The notes: generated by a model from the letters alone, not told the origin. DNA of 64,000 bases from Polaribacter sp. Z022 (GCF_023555495.1 NZ_JALCZO010000003.1:248001-312000), one strand, 5' to 3'; counted from the first letter of the stretch, positions 46,922 through 56,891 are shown. Translations and numbers: made by a program.

Positions 46922-48182
46922 TATTTTTGCCAATATCGATTGGATTTTAGTTTTTTTATTCATTATTCTAGTTGGTTTTGGCTGGATGAATATTTATGCT
47001 GCATCTAAAACCGAAGAATCTATTGATATACTTAGTTTTTCTACCAAATACGGAAAACAATTAATATTTATAATTCTTACTTTTCCTTTAATAATTACCA
47101 TTCTTTTTTTTAATTCTAAATTTTACGAAAGGTTTGCTAGTATTTTTTATGTACTATCTTTAATATCTCTTGTAGGGTTATTTATTTTTGGTAAAGAAAT
47201 TAATGGTGCAAGATCTTGGTATAATTTTGGAGTATTAGGACTCCAACCATCTGAGTTTGTAAAAGCGTTTACAGCCCTTGCTGTAGCAAAATTACTTAGT
47301 GATAGACAATACAATTTAAAATTAATTAAAAACCAAATAAAGGCTTTTATAATAATTTTTACACCTGCTGTATTAATTACTCTACAACCAGATGCTGGTT
47401 CCGCTTTAATTTACCTTGCATTCTTTTTTGTTTTAAATCGTGAAGGTCTTACTTTAAACTATATCATCTTTGGTTCTTTACTTATTCTAATATTCATTTT
47501 AACAATATTCTTTGGCTACATACCTATTCTTTCTTTCTTATTAACTATAATTACAATAGGCCTCTTATATGCAATTTATAGAGGTGGTAAGAGATTTATT
47601 AGATTTAATTGGCACAAAGTATTAGCAATATATGTTGTTACAACACTTTTTATTTTTGGAACAAACTATACTTATAATAAAGTTTTTAAACAACACCATA
47701 GAGATCGTTTTGAAGTTTTATTAGGTCTTAAAACAGACACTAAAAACATTGGATATAACTCTCATCAATCTGAGCTTACAATTAGCTCTGGTAGTTGGAC
47801 AGGAAAAGGTTTTTTAAAAGGAGATATTACTAAAGGAGATTTTGTGCCAGAACAACATACAGATTACATTTTTAGCACTGTTGGTGAAGAATGGGGTTTT
47901 CTTGGAAGTAGTTTTGTAATCATACTTTTTATGTTGATGTTATTCAGAATTATCTACCTTTCTGAAACTCACAGTAATAAATTTGGAAGAATTTATGGCT
48001 ATGGTGTAGCTTCAATACTATTCTTTCATGTAATAGTAAATATAGGTATGGTTATAGGCTTATTACCAACAGTTGGTATCCCTCTTCCCTTTTTTAGTTA
48101 CGGCGGTTCTTCTCTTTGGGGATTTACAGTATTACTCTTTATCTTTATTAGATTAGACGCCCACAAAAACTATGATTGGTAG
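46902..48182 (+). CDS. rodA: Peptidoglycan glycosyltransferase RodA
   Basis: A 426-residue SEDS-family protein with ten membrane helices. It polymerizes lipid II into glycan strands with PBP2. Family marks are visible: NGARSWYNFGVLGLQPSEFVK, LITLQPDAGSALIYL (with the conserved QPD), FVPEQHTDYIFSTVGEEWGF, and the end GIPLPFFSYGGSSLW. It starts with TTG (46902) and overlaps the end of mrdA by 20 bases. A bidirectional hairpin follows. Confidence 0.95.
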   Translation: MRQERNNIFANIDWILVFLFIILVGFGWMNIYAASKTEESIDILSFSTKYGKQLIFIILTFPLIITILFFNSKFYERFASIFYVLSLISLVGLFIFGKEINGARSWYNFGVLGLQPSEFVKAFTALAVAKLLSDRQYNLKLIKNQIKAFIIIFTPAVLITLQPDAGSALIYLAFFFVLNREGLTLNYIIFGSLLILIFILTIFFGYIPILSFLLTIITIGLLYAIYRGGKRFIRFNWHKVLAIYVVTTLFIFGTNYTYNKVFKQHHRDRFEVLLGLKTDTKNIGYNSHQSELTISSGSWTGKGFLKGDITKGDFVPEQHTDYIFSTVGEEWGFLGSSFVIILFMLMLFRIIYLSETHSNKFGRIYGYGVASILFFHVIVNIGMVIGLLPTVGIPLPFFSYGGSSLWGFTVLLFIFIRLDAHKNYDW

Positions 48183-48303
48183 TAAAATTATTTTATACAT
48201 TATCTTTTAAACAACTCTATAAAATAATCTCTGATTATTATCAAAGTGTCATTATTATTTATAAAACACCTTCTTAACACTTATTTAGATTAATGTTTAA
48301 AAC

Positions 48304-48337
48304 AAAAAAAACTCTGAATTTTCATTCAGAGTTTTTA
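48304..48337. terminator. Bidirectional terminator between rodA and rpsT
   Basis: ACTCTGAA / TTCAGAGT stem with a six-base loop, with A and T tracts on either side, serves two converging transcripts. Confidence 0.82.
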
Positions 48338-48358
48338 ATTTTTTTAGAATTTAAAATC

Positions 48359-48610
48359 TTACATCGCAGCAACGTGCTTAGTTAATTTAGATTTTAAATT
48401 AGCTGCTTTGTTTTTATGGATAATGTTATTCTTAGCTAACTTATCTAACATAGAAATAACTTTTCCTAATTTTCCTTCAGCTTCTTTCTTATCTTCAGAA
48501 GAACGTAAATCTCTAACAGCATTACGTGTAGTTTTATGCTGATATTTGTTACGTAATCTTTTAGATTCGTTACTTCTAATTCTTTTTAATGCTGACTTAT
48601 GATTTGCCAT
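48359..48610 (-). CDS. rpsT: 30S ribosomal protein S20
   Basis: An 83-residue basic helical protein with the S20 pattern [35 protein letters not shown] and the closing [19 protein letters not shown]. It binds the 5' domain of 16S rRNA early in 30S assembly. It lies 38 bases downstream of tRNA-Glu on the same strand, and both probably share one transcript. Confidence 0.97.
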   Translation of the reverse strand: MANHKSALKRIRSNESKRLRNKYQHKTTRNAVRDLRSSEDKKEAEGKLGKVISMLDKLAKNNIIHKNKAANLKSKLTKHVAAM

Positions 48611-48648
48611 AATTCTTAATTTATTAGTTTTTTTTAATTAAAACTTTG

Positions 48649-48720
48649 TAGTCCGTACGGGAATCGAACCCGTGTTACATGGATGAAAACCATGCGTCCT
48701 AACCCCTAGACGAACGGACC
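48649..48720 (-). tRNA. tRNA-Glu (anticodon TTC)
   Basis: The minus strand folds into a full cloverleaf: acceptor GGTCCGT/ACGGACT, a D arm with TAGGGGTTAGGA, an anticodon stem CATGG/CCATG around TTTTCAT (anticodon TTC), and a T arm CACGGGTTCGAATCCCGT-like stem. The 3' CCA is not encoded. The first pair is G-U. Confidence 0.95.
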
Positions 48721-48752
48721 ATAACAACTAAAGTATGTCTCAATTGCGGGTG

Positions 48753-48782
48753 CAAATATACAACGTTTTTTAACTTCTGCAA
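48753..48782 (-). promoter_or_regulatory. Promoter for tRNA-Glu and rpsT
   Basis: Minus strand TATATTTG (48753-48760), an exact -7 box, with TTG (48780-48782) 19 bases upstream. Confidence 0.62.
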
Positions 48783-48818
48783 CAATTTTTTAAAAAAAAT
48801 TAATTTTTTTTTAAAAAA

Positions 48819-50297
48819 TTAATATGCCTTAGCAAAAAGTACTCTTTTTGTTGAAGGTTTACCTGTTAAAACACAGACTCCTAACTCTTCTTTAGCGTCA
48901 TTAGGTATACATCTAATAGTTGCCTTTGTATATTCTTTTATTCTATCTTCAGTTTCTTCTGTACCATCCCAATGAGCAGAAACAAAACCTCCTTTATTTT
49001 TAATAGCCTTTTTAAACTCTTTAAAATCATCTACTACTGTAGTATGCTCTTCTCTAAAATTAATAGCCTTAGAAAACAAATTATCTTGAATTTCTTCTAA
49101 AAGGTTTTCAATAAAAGAAACAGAATCTACTTGATTAATAGTTTGTTTTTCAAAAGTATCTCTTCTAGCTATTTCTAAAGTTCCATTTTCTAAATCTCTT
49201 TTACCAATAGCAATTCTTACAGGAACCCCTTTTAATTCATATTCAGCAAATTTTGCTCCTGGTCTATAGGTATCTCTTGTATCAAATTTTACCGAAATTC
49301 CTTTTTTACGTAATTCTTTTACAATTACATCTATTTTTTCAGAAATTGCTTCTAATTGTTCTTCTCCTTTATAAATTGGTACAATAACTACTTGTATTGG
49401 CGCTAATTTTGGAGGCAACACTAAACCATGATCATCTGAATGAGTCATAATTAGCCCTCCAATTAATCTAGTAGAAACACCCCAAGAAGTAGCCCAAACA
49501 TACTCTTGCTTTCCTTCTTTAGAAGTAAACTTAACATCAAAAGCTTTTGCAAAGTTTTGACCTAAAAAATGACTTGTTCCTGCTTGTAAGGCTTTTCCAT
49601 CTTGCATCAAAGCTTCAATTGTATAAGTATCTTCTGCACCTGCAAAACGCTCACTATCCGATTTTACACCTTTTACAACTGGCATAGCCATAAAATTTTC
49701 TGCAAATTCAGCATACACATCTTGCATTTGTTTAGATTCTGCAACTGCTTCTGCTTTTGTTGAATGAGCAGTGTGCCCTTCTTGCCATAAAAATTCTGCA
49801 GTACGTAAAAACAAACGAGTACGCATTTCCCAACGAACAACATTTGCCCATTGGTTTATTAATAAAGGCAAATCTCTATAAGATTCAATCCACCCTTTAT
49901 ATGTATTCCAAATTATTGCTTCAGAAGTTGGTCTTACCACTAATTCTTCTTCTAATTTAGCTTCAGGATCAACTCTTAATTTCCCTTCATTATCAGGATC
50001 ATTCTGCAATCTATAATGAGTAACTACTGCACATTCTTTAGCAAAACCTTCTGCATTTTTTTCTTCAGCTTCAAACAAGCTTTTAGGAACAAAAAGAGGA
50101 AAATAAGCGTTTTCATGTCCTGTTTCTTTAAACATTCTATCTAATTCTGCTTGCATTTTTTCCCAAATTGCAAATCCATAGGGTTTTATAACCATACAAC
50201 CTCTAACAGCAGAATTCTCAGCTAAGTCAGCTTTTACTACTAATTCATTATACCATTTAGAATAATCGACGGCTCTTTTTGTTAAATGTTTGCTCAT
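48819..50297 (-). CDS. proS: Prolyl-tRNA synthetase
   Basis: A 492-residue class II aminoacyl-tRNA synthetase of the archaeal/eukaryotic-like short type (no bacterial INS editing insert). Recognised features are the start region [19 protein letters not shown], the class II motif 1 area, [20 protein letters not shown], the active-site [13 protein letters not shown] and, after [26 protein letters not shown], the anticodon-binding domain. The ATG at 50297 is preferred to the TTG two codons earlier. It charges tRNA-Pro; neighbours are unrelated. Confidence 0.95.
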   Translation of the reverse strand: MSKHLTKRAVDYSKWYNELVVKADLAENSAVRGCMVIKPYGFAIWEKMQAELDRMFKETGHENAYFPLFVPKSLFEAEEKNAEGFAKECAVVTHYRLQNDPDNEGKLRVDPEAKLEEELVVRPTSEAIIWNTYKGWIESYRDLPLLINQWANVVRWEMRTRLFLRTAEFLWQEGHTAHSTKAEAVAESKQMQDVYAEFAENFMAMPVVKGVKSDSERFAGAEDTYTIEALMQDGKALQAGTSHFLGQNFAKAFDVKFTSKEGKQEYVWATSWGVSTRLIGGLIMTHSDDHGLVLPPKLAPIQVVIVPIYKGEEQLEAISEKIDVIVKELRKKGISVKFDTRDTYRPGAKFAEYELKGVPVRIAIGKRDLENGTLEIARRDTFEKQTINQVDSVSFIENLLEEIQDNLFSKAINFREEHTTVVDDFKEFKKAIKNKGGFVSAHWDGTEETEDRIKEYTKATIRCIPNDAKEELGVCVLTGKPSTKRVLFAKAY

Positions 50298-50307
50298 AAT
50301 CAAAAGT

Positions 50308-50323
50308 TTGGCACAAATCTTGT
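50308..50323 (+). promoter_or_regulatory. Possible sigma-54 promoter
   Basis: TTGGCACAAATCTTGT matches the -24/-12 pattern (GG, ten bases, then GT in place of GC). It lies about 130 bases before the lipoprotein start at 50453. One critical base differs, so it is tentative. Confidence 0.25.
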
Positions 50324-50452
50324 TACCTTTAAAGTGAAATTTTGTTAAAAATTCGTATCTATTTTACAAAAACGATACAAAATTACTATAATTTAAAGAG
50401 TTTTAAGCAAGATTTATTTAATAAAATAAGTATTCATCTAAATATATTCATT

Positions 50453-51760
50453 ATGAAACTACGATATAAAAACTTCAACTTAAATCAATTATTAATACTA
50501 CTTGTATCAAGTTTAGTATTTGTTTCTTGTGGTACATATCAAAATGCTACTAATGATGATGGTATTTATGGAGATAATACTACAATTAAAGAAAAGAAAA
50601 AAGTAATAGTTGTTGATGAAGAAGAATTTGACGAATATGAAGAAAATTATTTTTTAAAAAAATACAATAGTTTAAACAACATAAATAAAGATGATGTTTT
50701 TACAAATATTGACGATTACAATACAATAGACACTATTTATGTTGATGATGAAACTATTGATGAAACATTAAACTACAACCCTAATCAACCTTGGGGACAA
50801 GGAGAAAACAATGATGTTGTTGTTAACATTAATTTAATGAATAATCCATATTGGAATGATTTTTATGGTTATGGATACTATGATTCTTGGGGTTATAGAA
50901 ATTGGAATTTTAGAGGTTACAGATGGAATTACAATCCTTATTGGCACCCTTATCACAATAATTATGCTTGGAACATAGGTTTTTACAATCCTTACTTTTA
51001 CTCTCCATTTTATTACAACAATTATTACGGGTTTTATAATCCATATAGAAATTTTAATAATAGATACAACAACCGTTATTATAGAAATAGTAATTATGGT
51101 AGAAGAACTGCTAACAACACTACCTATAGAAGAAATAACACATATAACTCTAGAAACAGAACAACTACTAGCAGAAGGTCTACTACTGCAAATAGAAACC
51201 AAACAACTACAACTAGAAGAAGAACAAGTACAACAACACCAACTAGAAGAAGTTCTACAACTACAAGAAGAGGCTCTAGTACTTCAACTAGAAGAAGCAC
51301 AAGAGGTAGTTCTTCTACAAGAAGAAGTTCTGGTAGTAGAAGAAACATTGCAAGTGTAAACACAAATAATACACCAAGAAGTAACAGACAAGTTGTGGTT
51401 GTAAGAAGATCTTCAAACCCATCTACAACTAGAAGATCTTACACTTCTATAAATAGAAATTCGTATAACACAACTAAAAGAAATACAAATACAAGCCCAA
51501 GAAGAGCAGTTACTTCTACATCTAGAAGAACAACAAGTACTTCAAGTAGAAACACTACTTCTAATAATAACGTAAGAAGAAGTTACAACAATTCATCTAG
51601 CAGAAATAGTAGTTATAAATCTACTTCAAGAAGTTCTAATAGCTCAAGAAATACTTCTAGTAGAAATACATCAACTAGAAGTTCATCAAATAGAAGCGCT
51701 ACTTCAACTAGAAGTTCTTCTAGCAAAAGATCTACTTCATCATCTAGAAGAAGAGGTTAA
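50453..51760 (+). CDS. Lipoprotein with aromatic middle and long Arg/Ser/Thr-rich tail
   Basis: A 435-residue lipoprotein. The ATG at 50453 gives a signal peptide with lipobox FVSCGTY (Cys about 24); the longer frame from 50342 would add 37 unneeded residues. An acidic section (EEEFDEYEENYF) precedes a Tyr/Trp/Asn-rich stretch (about residues 125-210), and the last 215 residues or so are almost only Arg, Ser, Thr and Asn. The tail is strongly basic and probably disordered; it could bind DNA, LPS or glycans. No family recognised. Confidence 0.72.
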   Translation: MKLRYKNFNLNQLLILLVSSLVFVSCGTYQNATNDDGIYGDNTTIKEKKKVIVVDEEEFDEYEENYFLKKYNSLNNINKDDVFTNIDDYNTIDTIYVDDETIDETLNYNPNQPWGQGENNDVVVNINLMNNPYWNDFYGYGYYDSWGYRNWNFRGYRWNYNPYWHPYHNNYAWNIGFYNPYFYSPFYYNNYYGFYNPYRNFNNRYNNRYYRNSNYGRRTANNTTYRRNNTYNSRNRTTTSRRSTTANRNQTTTTRRRTSTTTPTRRSSTTTRRGSSTSTRRSTRGSSSTRRSSGSRRNIASVNTNNTPRSNRQVVVVRRSSNPSTTRRSYTSINRNSYNTTKRNTNTSPRRAVTSTSRRTTSTSSRNTTSNNNVRRSYNNSSSRNSSYKSTSRSSNSSRNTSSRNTSTRSSSNRSATSTRSSSSKRSTSSSRRRG

Positions 51761-51805
51761 AAAAACAGTTGTAAATTCTTAAAACATTCACAAAAAAACA
51801 TTAGT

Positions 51806-53188
51806 ATGAAAAAATATATAATTATTGCGATTTTATTCGCAGCTACAATTACGTCTTATTCTCAATCTTTAGGTTATCAAGATTTAGGTGTTTTATTTTC
51901 TGAAAACGATGAAAATGGTTCTGCTCGTTTTACAGCAATGGGTGGTGCATTTGGAGCATTAGGTGGAGATGTTTCTGCCATGAGCATTAATCCTGCAGGA
52001 ATTGCAATTTTTAATAACAGTTCTTTTTCAGGAACAATTAATTCTAGAAATTCAGATATTACTTCTAACTATTATGGAAACTCACTTAAAACTCAAGACC
52101 AGTTTTTTAACCTTTCTCATGCAGGTGCAGTTTTAGTATTTGATAGTGCTTATGATAACGATTGGAATAAATTTGCTATCGGATTTAACTACAGAATAAC
52201 AAAAGACTTTGCTAATAGTTTTTTAGCTCAAGGAAACAGTAATGTTGCTACTTTTAGAGAATTTCCTTTAGACAACAATGTACCAACTTTAGATTATAAC
52301 ATCGCAGACGAACAACGTTTTTCTAACAATTATGGTGGTGAAATTTCTGAATTAAATATTGCTTTTTCGTCTGTACATCAAAGAAAACTATATATAGGTT
52401 TAGGTTTAAACTTTTACGATTTAAATTTTAGTCAACAATCTCAGTTAACCGAATTTAATAGTGATAGTAATGGAAACCAATTAGATGCAAACTTCTACCA
52501 AGAAAACTTTACTACTGGTACTGGGTTTTCTGCAAATGCAGGTTTTATATACAAAGCGCATCCAAATTTTAGATTTGGAGTTGCTTACCAAACACCTACA
52601 TGGTTTTCAGAAATAGTTGAATCAACAAATATTACAGATAATGATGGTTTTTACGGAGACACTGAAATTGTAGTTAGTAATGATAATGTAATTTATGATA
52701 ATACTTCTGGTGGTTACTTCCCTACTCAAGAATTATTATATAAATTAAAAACTCCTAGTAAATTAACAGCAAGTGCAGCTTTTATATTTGGTAAAAGCGG
52801 TTTATTAAGTTTCGATTATATCAATAAAAATTATCAAAACATGAAATTATCTAATGGTGTTTTTACTGATGAAAACCAATTTTTTCAAAACGAATTAAGA
52901 AACACACACTCTTTTAATGTTGGTACAGAATGGCGTTTAGATAGATTTAGCATTAGAGGTGGTTATAAATACGAACAAGACCCTAGTAATTTGGCAGAAG
53001 AAGCAAACAACTTAATTGGTCACTCTTTTGGTGCAGGATATAACTTTGGTAGTTTTAAGTTAGATTTTTCTTACAGCAACAATAATAAAACTAGTTTATA
53101 TAACTTCTACTCAGGTTTTAATGTAGATCCAGCTAGTTTAAATATAGATAACAGAACAATTACAGCAACAATTACTTTAAATCTGTAG
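51806..53188 (+). CDS. FadL/OmpP1-like outer-membrane porin
   Basis: A 460-residue outer-membrane beta-barrel protein with a signal peptide (KKYIIIAILFAATITSYSQS). The opening SARFTAMGGAFGALGGDVSAMSINPAGIAIF is the N-terminal hatch region of the OMPP1/FadL/TodX family, which moves hydrophobic compounds across the outer membrane. Alternating hydrophobic strands continue to the C-terminal aromatic/hydrophobic strand (ITATITLNL). The substrate is unknown. It starts 45 bases after the Arg/Ser/Thr-tail lipoprotein, and a terminator follows. Confidence 0.85.
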   Translation: MKKYIIIAILFAATITSYSQSLGYQDLGVLFSENDENGSARFTAMGGAFGALGGDVSAMSINPAGIAIFNNSSFSGTINSRNSDITSNYYGNSLKTQDQFFNLSHAGAVLVFDSAYDNDWNKFAIGFNYRITKDFANSFLAQGNSNVATFREFPLDNNVPTLDYNIADEQRFSNNYGGEISELNIAFSSVHQRKLYIGLGLNFYDLNFSQQSQLTEFNSDSNGNQLDANFYQENFTTGTGFSANAGFIYKAHPNFRFGVAYQTPTWFSEIVESTNITDNDGFYGDTEIVVSNDNVIYDNTSGGYFPTQELLYKLKTPSKLTASAAFIFGKSGLLSFDYINKNYQNMKLSNGVFTDENQFFQNELRNTHSFNVGTEWRLDRFSIRGGYKYEQDPSNLAEEANNLIGHSFGAGYNFGSFKLDFSYSNNNKTSLYNFYSGFNVDPASLNIDNRTITATITLNL

Positions 53189-53207
53189 TTTAAAATACTT
53201 AAAATTC

Positions 53208-53250
53208 AATTCCGCTTAAACAGTAAAACACTGTCTTTAAGCGGAATTTT
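53208..53250 (+). terminator. Terminator after the porin gene
   Basis: AATTCCGCTTAAA...CAG pairs with CTG...TTTAAGCGGAATT, a long stem, followed by TTTT. Confidence 0.85.
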
Positions 53251-53292
53251 TATTTAACATATTAAAAACAATTCTGTTTATCTTTTTTGCCT

Positions 53293-53300
53293 TAATTTTG
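53293..53300 (+). promoter_or_regulatory. -7 box before the Nfu gene
   Basis: TAATTTTG is an exact match, 19 bases before the ATG at 53320. Confidence 0.5.
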
Positions 53301-53319
53301 CACATCAATTTTTAGTAAA

Positions 53320-54228
53320 ATGAAAGACGTAAAAATTACAATTCAAGAAACAACAAACAACACTATTATAAAATTTAATACAAATCAAATTTTAATTAAT
53401 GGTGGTAGTTATGAATATAACAATATAGATGAAGCTAAAAACGCTCCATTAGCACAACAATTATTCTATTTACCTTTTGTTAAAAAAATATTTATAACAG
53501 CTAACTTTATTGCAATACAGCGTTTTGATATTTTAGAGTGGGCAGATGTACAAGAAGAAGTTAAAGAACAAATTGAAGCTTTTTTAAATAACGGAGGTAT
53601 TGTTGTTAATGAAAAAACAAACTCTAGCAAAAAGGAAGCTATAGAAATTTATGCAGAAGTTACTCCTAACCCATCAGTAATGAAATTTGGAAGTAACAAA
53701 TCTCTTACACAAACAGATGTAGAGTATAAAAATATTGATGAAGCAAGCAAATCATCGCCATTAGCACAAGCAATTTTTAATTTTCCGTTTGTAAAAGAAG
53801 TATTTATTTCTGATAATTATATTTCTGTTACAAAATATGATATGGTAGAATGGAATGATGTTTTTGCAGAAGTAAGAACTTTTATTCGAGAATATTTAGT
53901 CGCAGGAAAAACAATTATTAAAGAACTTCCTAATAAAGAAGGAAACATTTCTGCTAATAAAACTGAAGAACCACAGGTAAAACTAGAAGGAATTCCTGGA
54001 CAAATTGTAGATATTTTAGACGAATACATTAAACCTGCTGTTGCTGGAGATGGTGGTAATATTGCTTTCCGTTCTTATGATGCAGACAATAAAATTGTAA
54101 GTGTAGTATTACAAGGAGCTTGTAGTGGTTGCCCTTCTTCTACTGCAACTTTAAAAAACGGAATAGAAAGCTTATTAAAAGAAATGTTACCAAATCAAAT
54201 TAACGAAGTTGTAGCAATTAACGGATAA
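53320..54228 (+). CDS. NifU-like Fe-S scaffold with duplicated Nfu N-domain
   Basis: A 302-residue Fe-S carrier. Two Nfu-type N-terminal domains stand in tandem (about residues 5-90 and 110-195); the copies share INIDEA-like, PLAQ, F-PFVK-FI and WxDV features. The C-terminal NifU domain carries the cluster cysteines in [13 protein letters not shown] (Cys pair C-x-x-C). It would pass a [4Fe-4S] cluster to client proteins. A small gap (four bases) leads to the methyltransferase gene. Confidence 0.9.
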   Translation: MKDVKITIQETTNNTIIKFNTNQILINGGSYEYNNIDEAKNAPLAQQLFYLPFVKKIFITANFIAIQRFDILEWADVQEEVKEQIEAFLNNGGIVVNEKTNSSKKEAIEIYAEVTPNPSVMKFGSNKSLTQTDVEYKNIDEASKSSPLAQAIFNFPFVKEVFISDNYISVTKYDMVEWNDVFAEVRTFIREYLVAGKTIIKELPNKEGNISANKTEEPQVKLEGIPGQIVDILDEYIKPAVAGDGGNIAFRSYDADNKIVSVVLQGACSGCPSSTATLKNGIESLLKEMLPNQINEVVAING

Positions 54229-54232
54229 GAAA

Positions 54233-54964
54233 ATGTCAGCAGAAAAAATAAATCCATACAAAGATTCTAAACTTGGTAAAAAAGAACAAGTTGCTCAAAT
54301 GTTTGATAACATTTCAGAAAATTACGATGGTTTAAACAGAGTAATCTCTTTAGGAATTGATGTTAAATGGCGCAAAAAAGTTGTAAAGATTGTTGGTCAA
54401 AATAATCCAAAACAAATTTTAGACATTGCAACAGGAACAGGAGATTTAGCTTTAATGATGGCTAATTTAAATCCTGATAGAATTGTTGGTTTAGATATTT
54501 CTGAAGGAATGTTAGAAGTTGGTAAACAAAAAATTGCCAAAGCAAATTTATCTAACAAAATAGAAATGATTGTTGGTGATTCTGAAGAAATGCCTTTTGA
54601 TGATAATACTTTTGATGCTATTACAGTTTCTTTTGGTGTTAGAAACTTTGCAAACTTAGCAAAAGGAATTAAAGAAATTGCAAGAGTTTTAAAACCTACA
54701 GGAGTTTTAGTTATTTTAGAAACTTCTAACCCTACTAAATTCCCTTTTAAACAAGGATACAAACTATACACTAATTTTGTTCTACCTATTATTGGTAAAT
54801 TATTTTCTAAAGATAAAGTTGCTTATTCATACTTATCTGAATCTGCAAATTCTTTTCCATTTGGAGAAGCTTTCAACAATATTTTACAAAAAAATGGGTT
54901 TACAACTACTGAAGATACTCCAGTAACTTTTGGAGTTGCAACAATTTATACAGCACGTAAATAA
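54233..54964 (+). CDS. ubiE: Demethylmenaquinone methyltransferase (UbiE/MenG)
   Basis: A 243-residue SAM-dependent C-methyltransferase that makes menaquinone from demethylmenaquinone. Motif I is [15 protein letters not shown] (about residues 62-76) and the family signature is [19 protein letters not shown] near the N-terminus; [23 protein letters not shown] and [15 protein letters not shown] complete the pattern. In a Flavobacteria menaquinone background the product is MenG. It is directly coupled to porT (TAATG). Confidence 0.95.
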   Translation: MSAEKINPYKDSKLGKKEQVAQMFDNISENYDGLNRVISLGIDVKWRKKVVKIVGQNNPKQILDIATGTGDLALMMANLNPDRIVGLDISEGMLEVGKQKIAKANLSNKIEMIVGDSEEMPFDDNTFDAITVSFGVRNFANLAKGIKEIARVLKPTGVLVILETSNPTKFPFKQGYKLYTNFVLPIIGKLFSKDKVAYSYLSESANSFPFGEAFNNILQKNGFTTTEDTPVTFGVATIYTARK

Positions 54965-55668
54965 TGATGAGTAAAAAATTTATACTTTTTAGTTTTTTTC
55001 TATTTACTTCTATTGCTTTTTATGCACAAAGAGATAGAGTTGAATATTTACCAAGTTTCGATAAAAGAAAAATACATTATGGTTTTTATTTAGGATTAAA
55101 TCAAAATGATTTTAAATTTAGTTTACGAGAAAACGCAAATGTTCCTAATGCAAATATTACAGTTTCTCCAACTGCTGGTTTTAATGTTGGTTTAATTGCA
55201 GATTTAAGACTACATAAAAACTTAAATTTAAGGTTAGAACCAGGTTTAATGACCAATGCTAAAAAAATATATTTTAATCATTTAACGCTTCCAAAAGATA
55301 GTGTTAGAGATGTAAGTTCTACATATCTTCATGTACCTTTATTATTTAAATTTAGTACAGATAGATACAAAAATATTCGTCCGTTTTTATTAGCAGGAGT
55401 TTCTTATAATTATAACTTTTCTAGCAATCAAGACAATCAAGATGATAATTCTGCAGGACAATTTAGAATGAAAACAAGCAACTTTATGTATGAAGTTGGT
55501 ATTGGTATGGATATTTACTTGTACTTTTTTAAATTTTCTCCTTCTATTCGTGGAGTATTTGCTATGAATAATGAAATAAAATACGATGACAACGTAAATA
55601 GTCAATGGACTGCTCCTGTAAATTATATGGGAACACGTGGTGTTTTCCTTACATTTGCTTTTGAGTAG
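54964..55668 (+). CDS. porT: Type IX secretion protein PorT/SprT
   Basis: A 234-residue outer-membrane beta-barrel protein with a signal peptide (MSKKFILFSFFLFTSIAFYAQ). The PorT pattern is present: DKRKIHYGFYLGLNQNDFKF, TAGFNVGLIADLRLHKNLNLRLEPGL, YLHVPLLFKF, then GVSYNY and GIGMDIYLYFFKFSPSIRG. It is needed for T9SS secretion in relatives, and the ubiE-porT order is known from Flavobacteria. An ATG directly after the first ATG could also start it. Confidence 0.88.
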   Translation: MMSKKFILFSFFLFTSIAFYAQRDRVEYLPSFDKRKIHYGFYLGLNQNDFKFSLRENANVPNANITVSPTAGFNVGLIADLRLHKNLNLRLEPGLMTNAKKIYFNHLTLPKDSVRDVSSTYLHVPLLFKFSTDRYKNIRPFLLAGVSYNYNFSSNQDNQDDNSAGQFRMKTSNFMYEVGIGMDIYLYFFKFSPSIRGVFAMNNEIKYDDNVNSQWTAPVNYMGTRGVFLTFAFE

Positions 55669-55705
55669 AACGCCTTTAAAACTTTATTAAAAGTCTTTAA
55701 AAATT

Positions 55706-56116
55706 TTACTTTCTTAATTCCTGAATTACCTTTTTTATTAAGTAATAATTACACCATGTAAATATTATAGGTATAACAAAGAAAATTAATAACACTTCAA
55801 CTGTGAATCCATAATCGAAAGTAAATGTAAAGTATAAAAAATAAATAGACATTAAAAAAGTAAGCAATGCAAACAACAATAAAGAATAAAGAATTACTTT
55901 TTTAAAAGCACCACTAAATTTATCTTTTTCTTTAAACAAACCACTAAAAAGAAATGAAAACAACAATATAATTGTATATACTATCTCTTCATTTGTTATT
56001 ACAATTTTATGACCAGAAGCTCCTTTCAAAAGAAAAGTAAAAAACAAGACAGCAGGTATTGTAAATTGATATATAATTAAATAGAGTTTTTCTGTTAACT
56101 TGAGAAATTTATTCAT
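55706..56116 (-). CDS. Small polytopic membrane protein, unknown
   Basis: A 136-residue protein with about four helices (residues 10-28, 45-62, 74-97 and 102-124), one basic start and a Lys/Arg end. It begins with MNKFLKLTEKLYLIIYQFTIPAVLFF. I do not recognise a family. It lies between porT and the SpoU methyltransferase, 7 bases after the latter, and probably shares its transcript. Confidence 0.55.
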   Translation of the reverse strand: MNKFLKLTEKLYLIIYQFTIPAVLFFTFLLKGASGHKIVITNEEIVYTIILLFSFLFSGLFKEKDKFSGAFKKVILYSLLLFALLTFLMSIYFLYFTFTFDYGFTVEVLLIFFVIPIIFTWCNYYLIKKVIQELRK

Positions 56117-56123
56117 CTAGTTT

Positions 56124-56852
56124 TTAACCTCTTTTAAACTCGCTCAACAAAATTGCTGTTGCAGTTGCAACATTAAGGCTTTCAGTCTCTTGAACATTAC
56201 CAAATCTTGGTATAGAAATTTTATTTGTTATCAACTCTTTTATTTTATCAGAAACTCCATTTGCTTCATTCCCCATAATTAAAACCCCTTCATTTGGCAA
56301 TGAGGTTTTGTAAACATTATCACCATCCATATCTGCAATAAAAGTAGGTAAATTTGTTTCAGACAAATATTTATTTAAATCTAAATATTGAACAGAAACC
56401 CTAGTTAAAGAACCCATACTTGCTTGCACTACTTTTTGATTATAACAATCTACAGTATCATTAGAACAAATTAAATCATCTATACCAAACCAATCACATA
56501 ATCTAATAATTGTTCCTAAATTTCCAGGATCATTTATTGCGTCTAAAGCAATAATTAATCCTTTATTTTTCAATATTTTTTGTTCTGGAATTTTAAAAAC
56601 ACCCAACACCTTGTTAGGAGATTTTAAATTGCTAACTTTTTTTAAATCGTTTTCAGAAATTCTAACTATTTTTTCTTCAGAAATATCTAAAGAAAAATCA
56701 TCTGTACAAAAAAGCGTTTCAACATCAAAAGAAGAATTCAGTAATTCTTGAACAACTTTAACTCCTTCAGCAATAAATAATTTATGCTTTTGTCTATACT
56801 TTTTTTGCGATAAACTTGTTATTAATTTAAATTGATTTTTTGATATACTCAT
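56124..56852 (-). CDS. SpoU/TrmH-family RNA 2'-O-methyltransferase
   Basis: A 242-residue SPOUT methyltransferase. The start at 56852 (MSISKNQFKLITSLSQKKYR) is preferred; the longer frame to 56960 would overlap the divergent tamL start. Motif 1 is LDAINDPGNLGTIIRLCDWFG, motif 2 LIMGNEANGVSD and motif 3 ISIPRFGNVQETESLNVATATAI, including the conserved Arg and Asn of SpoU. An N-terminal substrate-binding domain (SpoU_sub_bind) is present. The target (rRNA or tRNA) is not evident. Confidence 0.88.
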   Translation of the reverse strand: MSISKNQFKLITSLSQKKYRQKHKLFIAEGVKVVQELLNSSFDVETLFCTDDFSLDISEEKIVRISENDLKKVSNLKSPNKVLGVFKIPEQKILKNKGLIIALDAINDPGNLGTIIRLCDWFGIDDLICSNDTVDCYNQKVVQASMGSLTRVSVQYLDLNKYLSETNLPTFIADMDGDNVYKTSLPNEGVLIMGNEANGVSDKIKELITNKISIPRFGNVQETESLNVATATAILLSEFKRG

Positions 56853-56891
56853 TAATTGATTTGTAAATAGAAATAAACCGTCGAAAAATAC

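Noticed and set aside
48183..48303. Hidden gene between rodA and rpsT
   Set aside because: No ORF or structured element besides the terminator at 48304.
50342..50452. Upstream extension of the tailed lipoprotein
   Set aside because: It would put 37 residues in front of a clear lipoprotein signal peptide.
50834..51363. Antisense and shifted-frame ORFs rich in Val/Leu/Ile over the Arg/Ser/Thr tail
   Set aside because: They are shadows of the repetitive AGA/ACT-rich coding DNA and have no start context or family features.
51100..51750. Possible CRISPR or satellite array
   Set aside because: The repeats are short, irregular and in frame, explained by Arg/Ser/Thr codons; no fixed repeat-spacer units.
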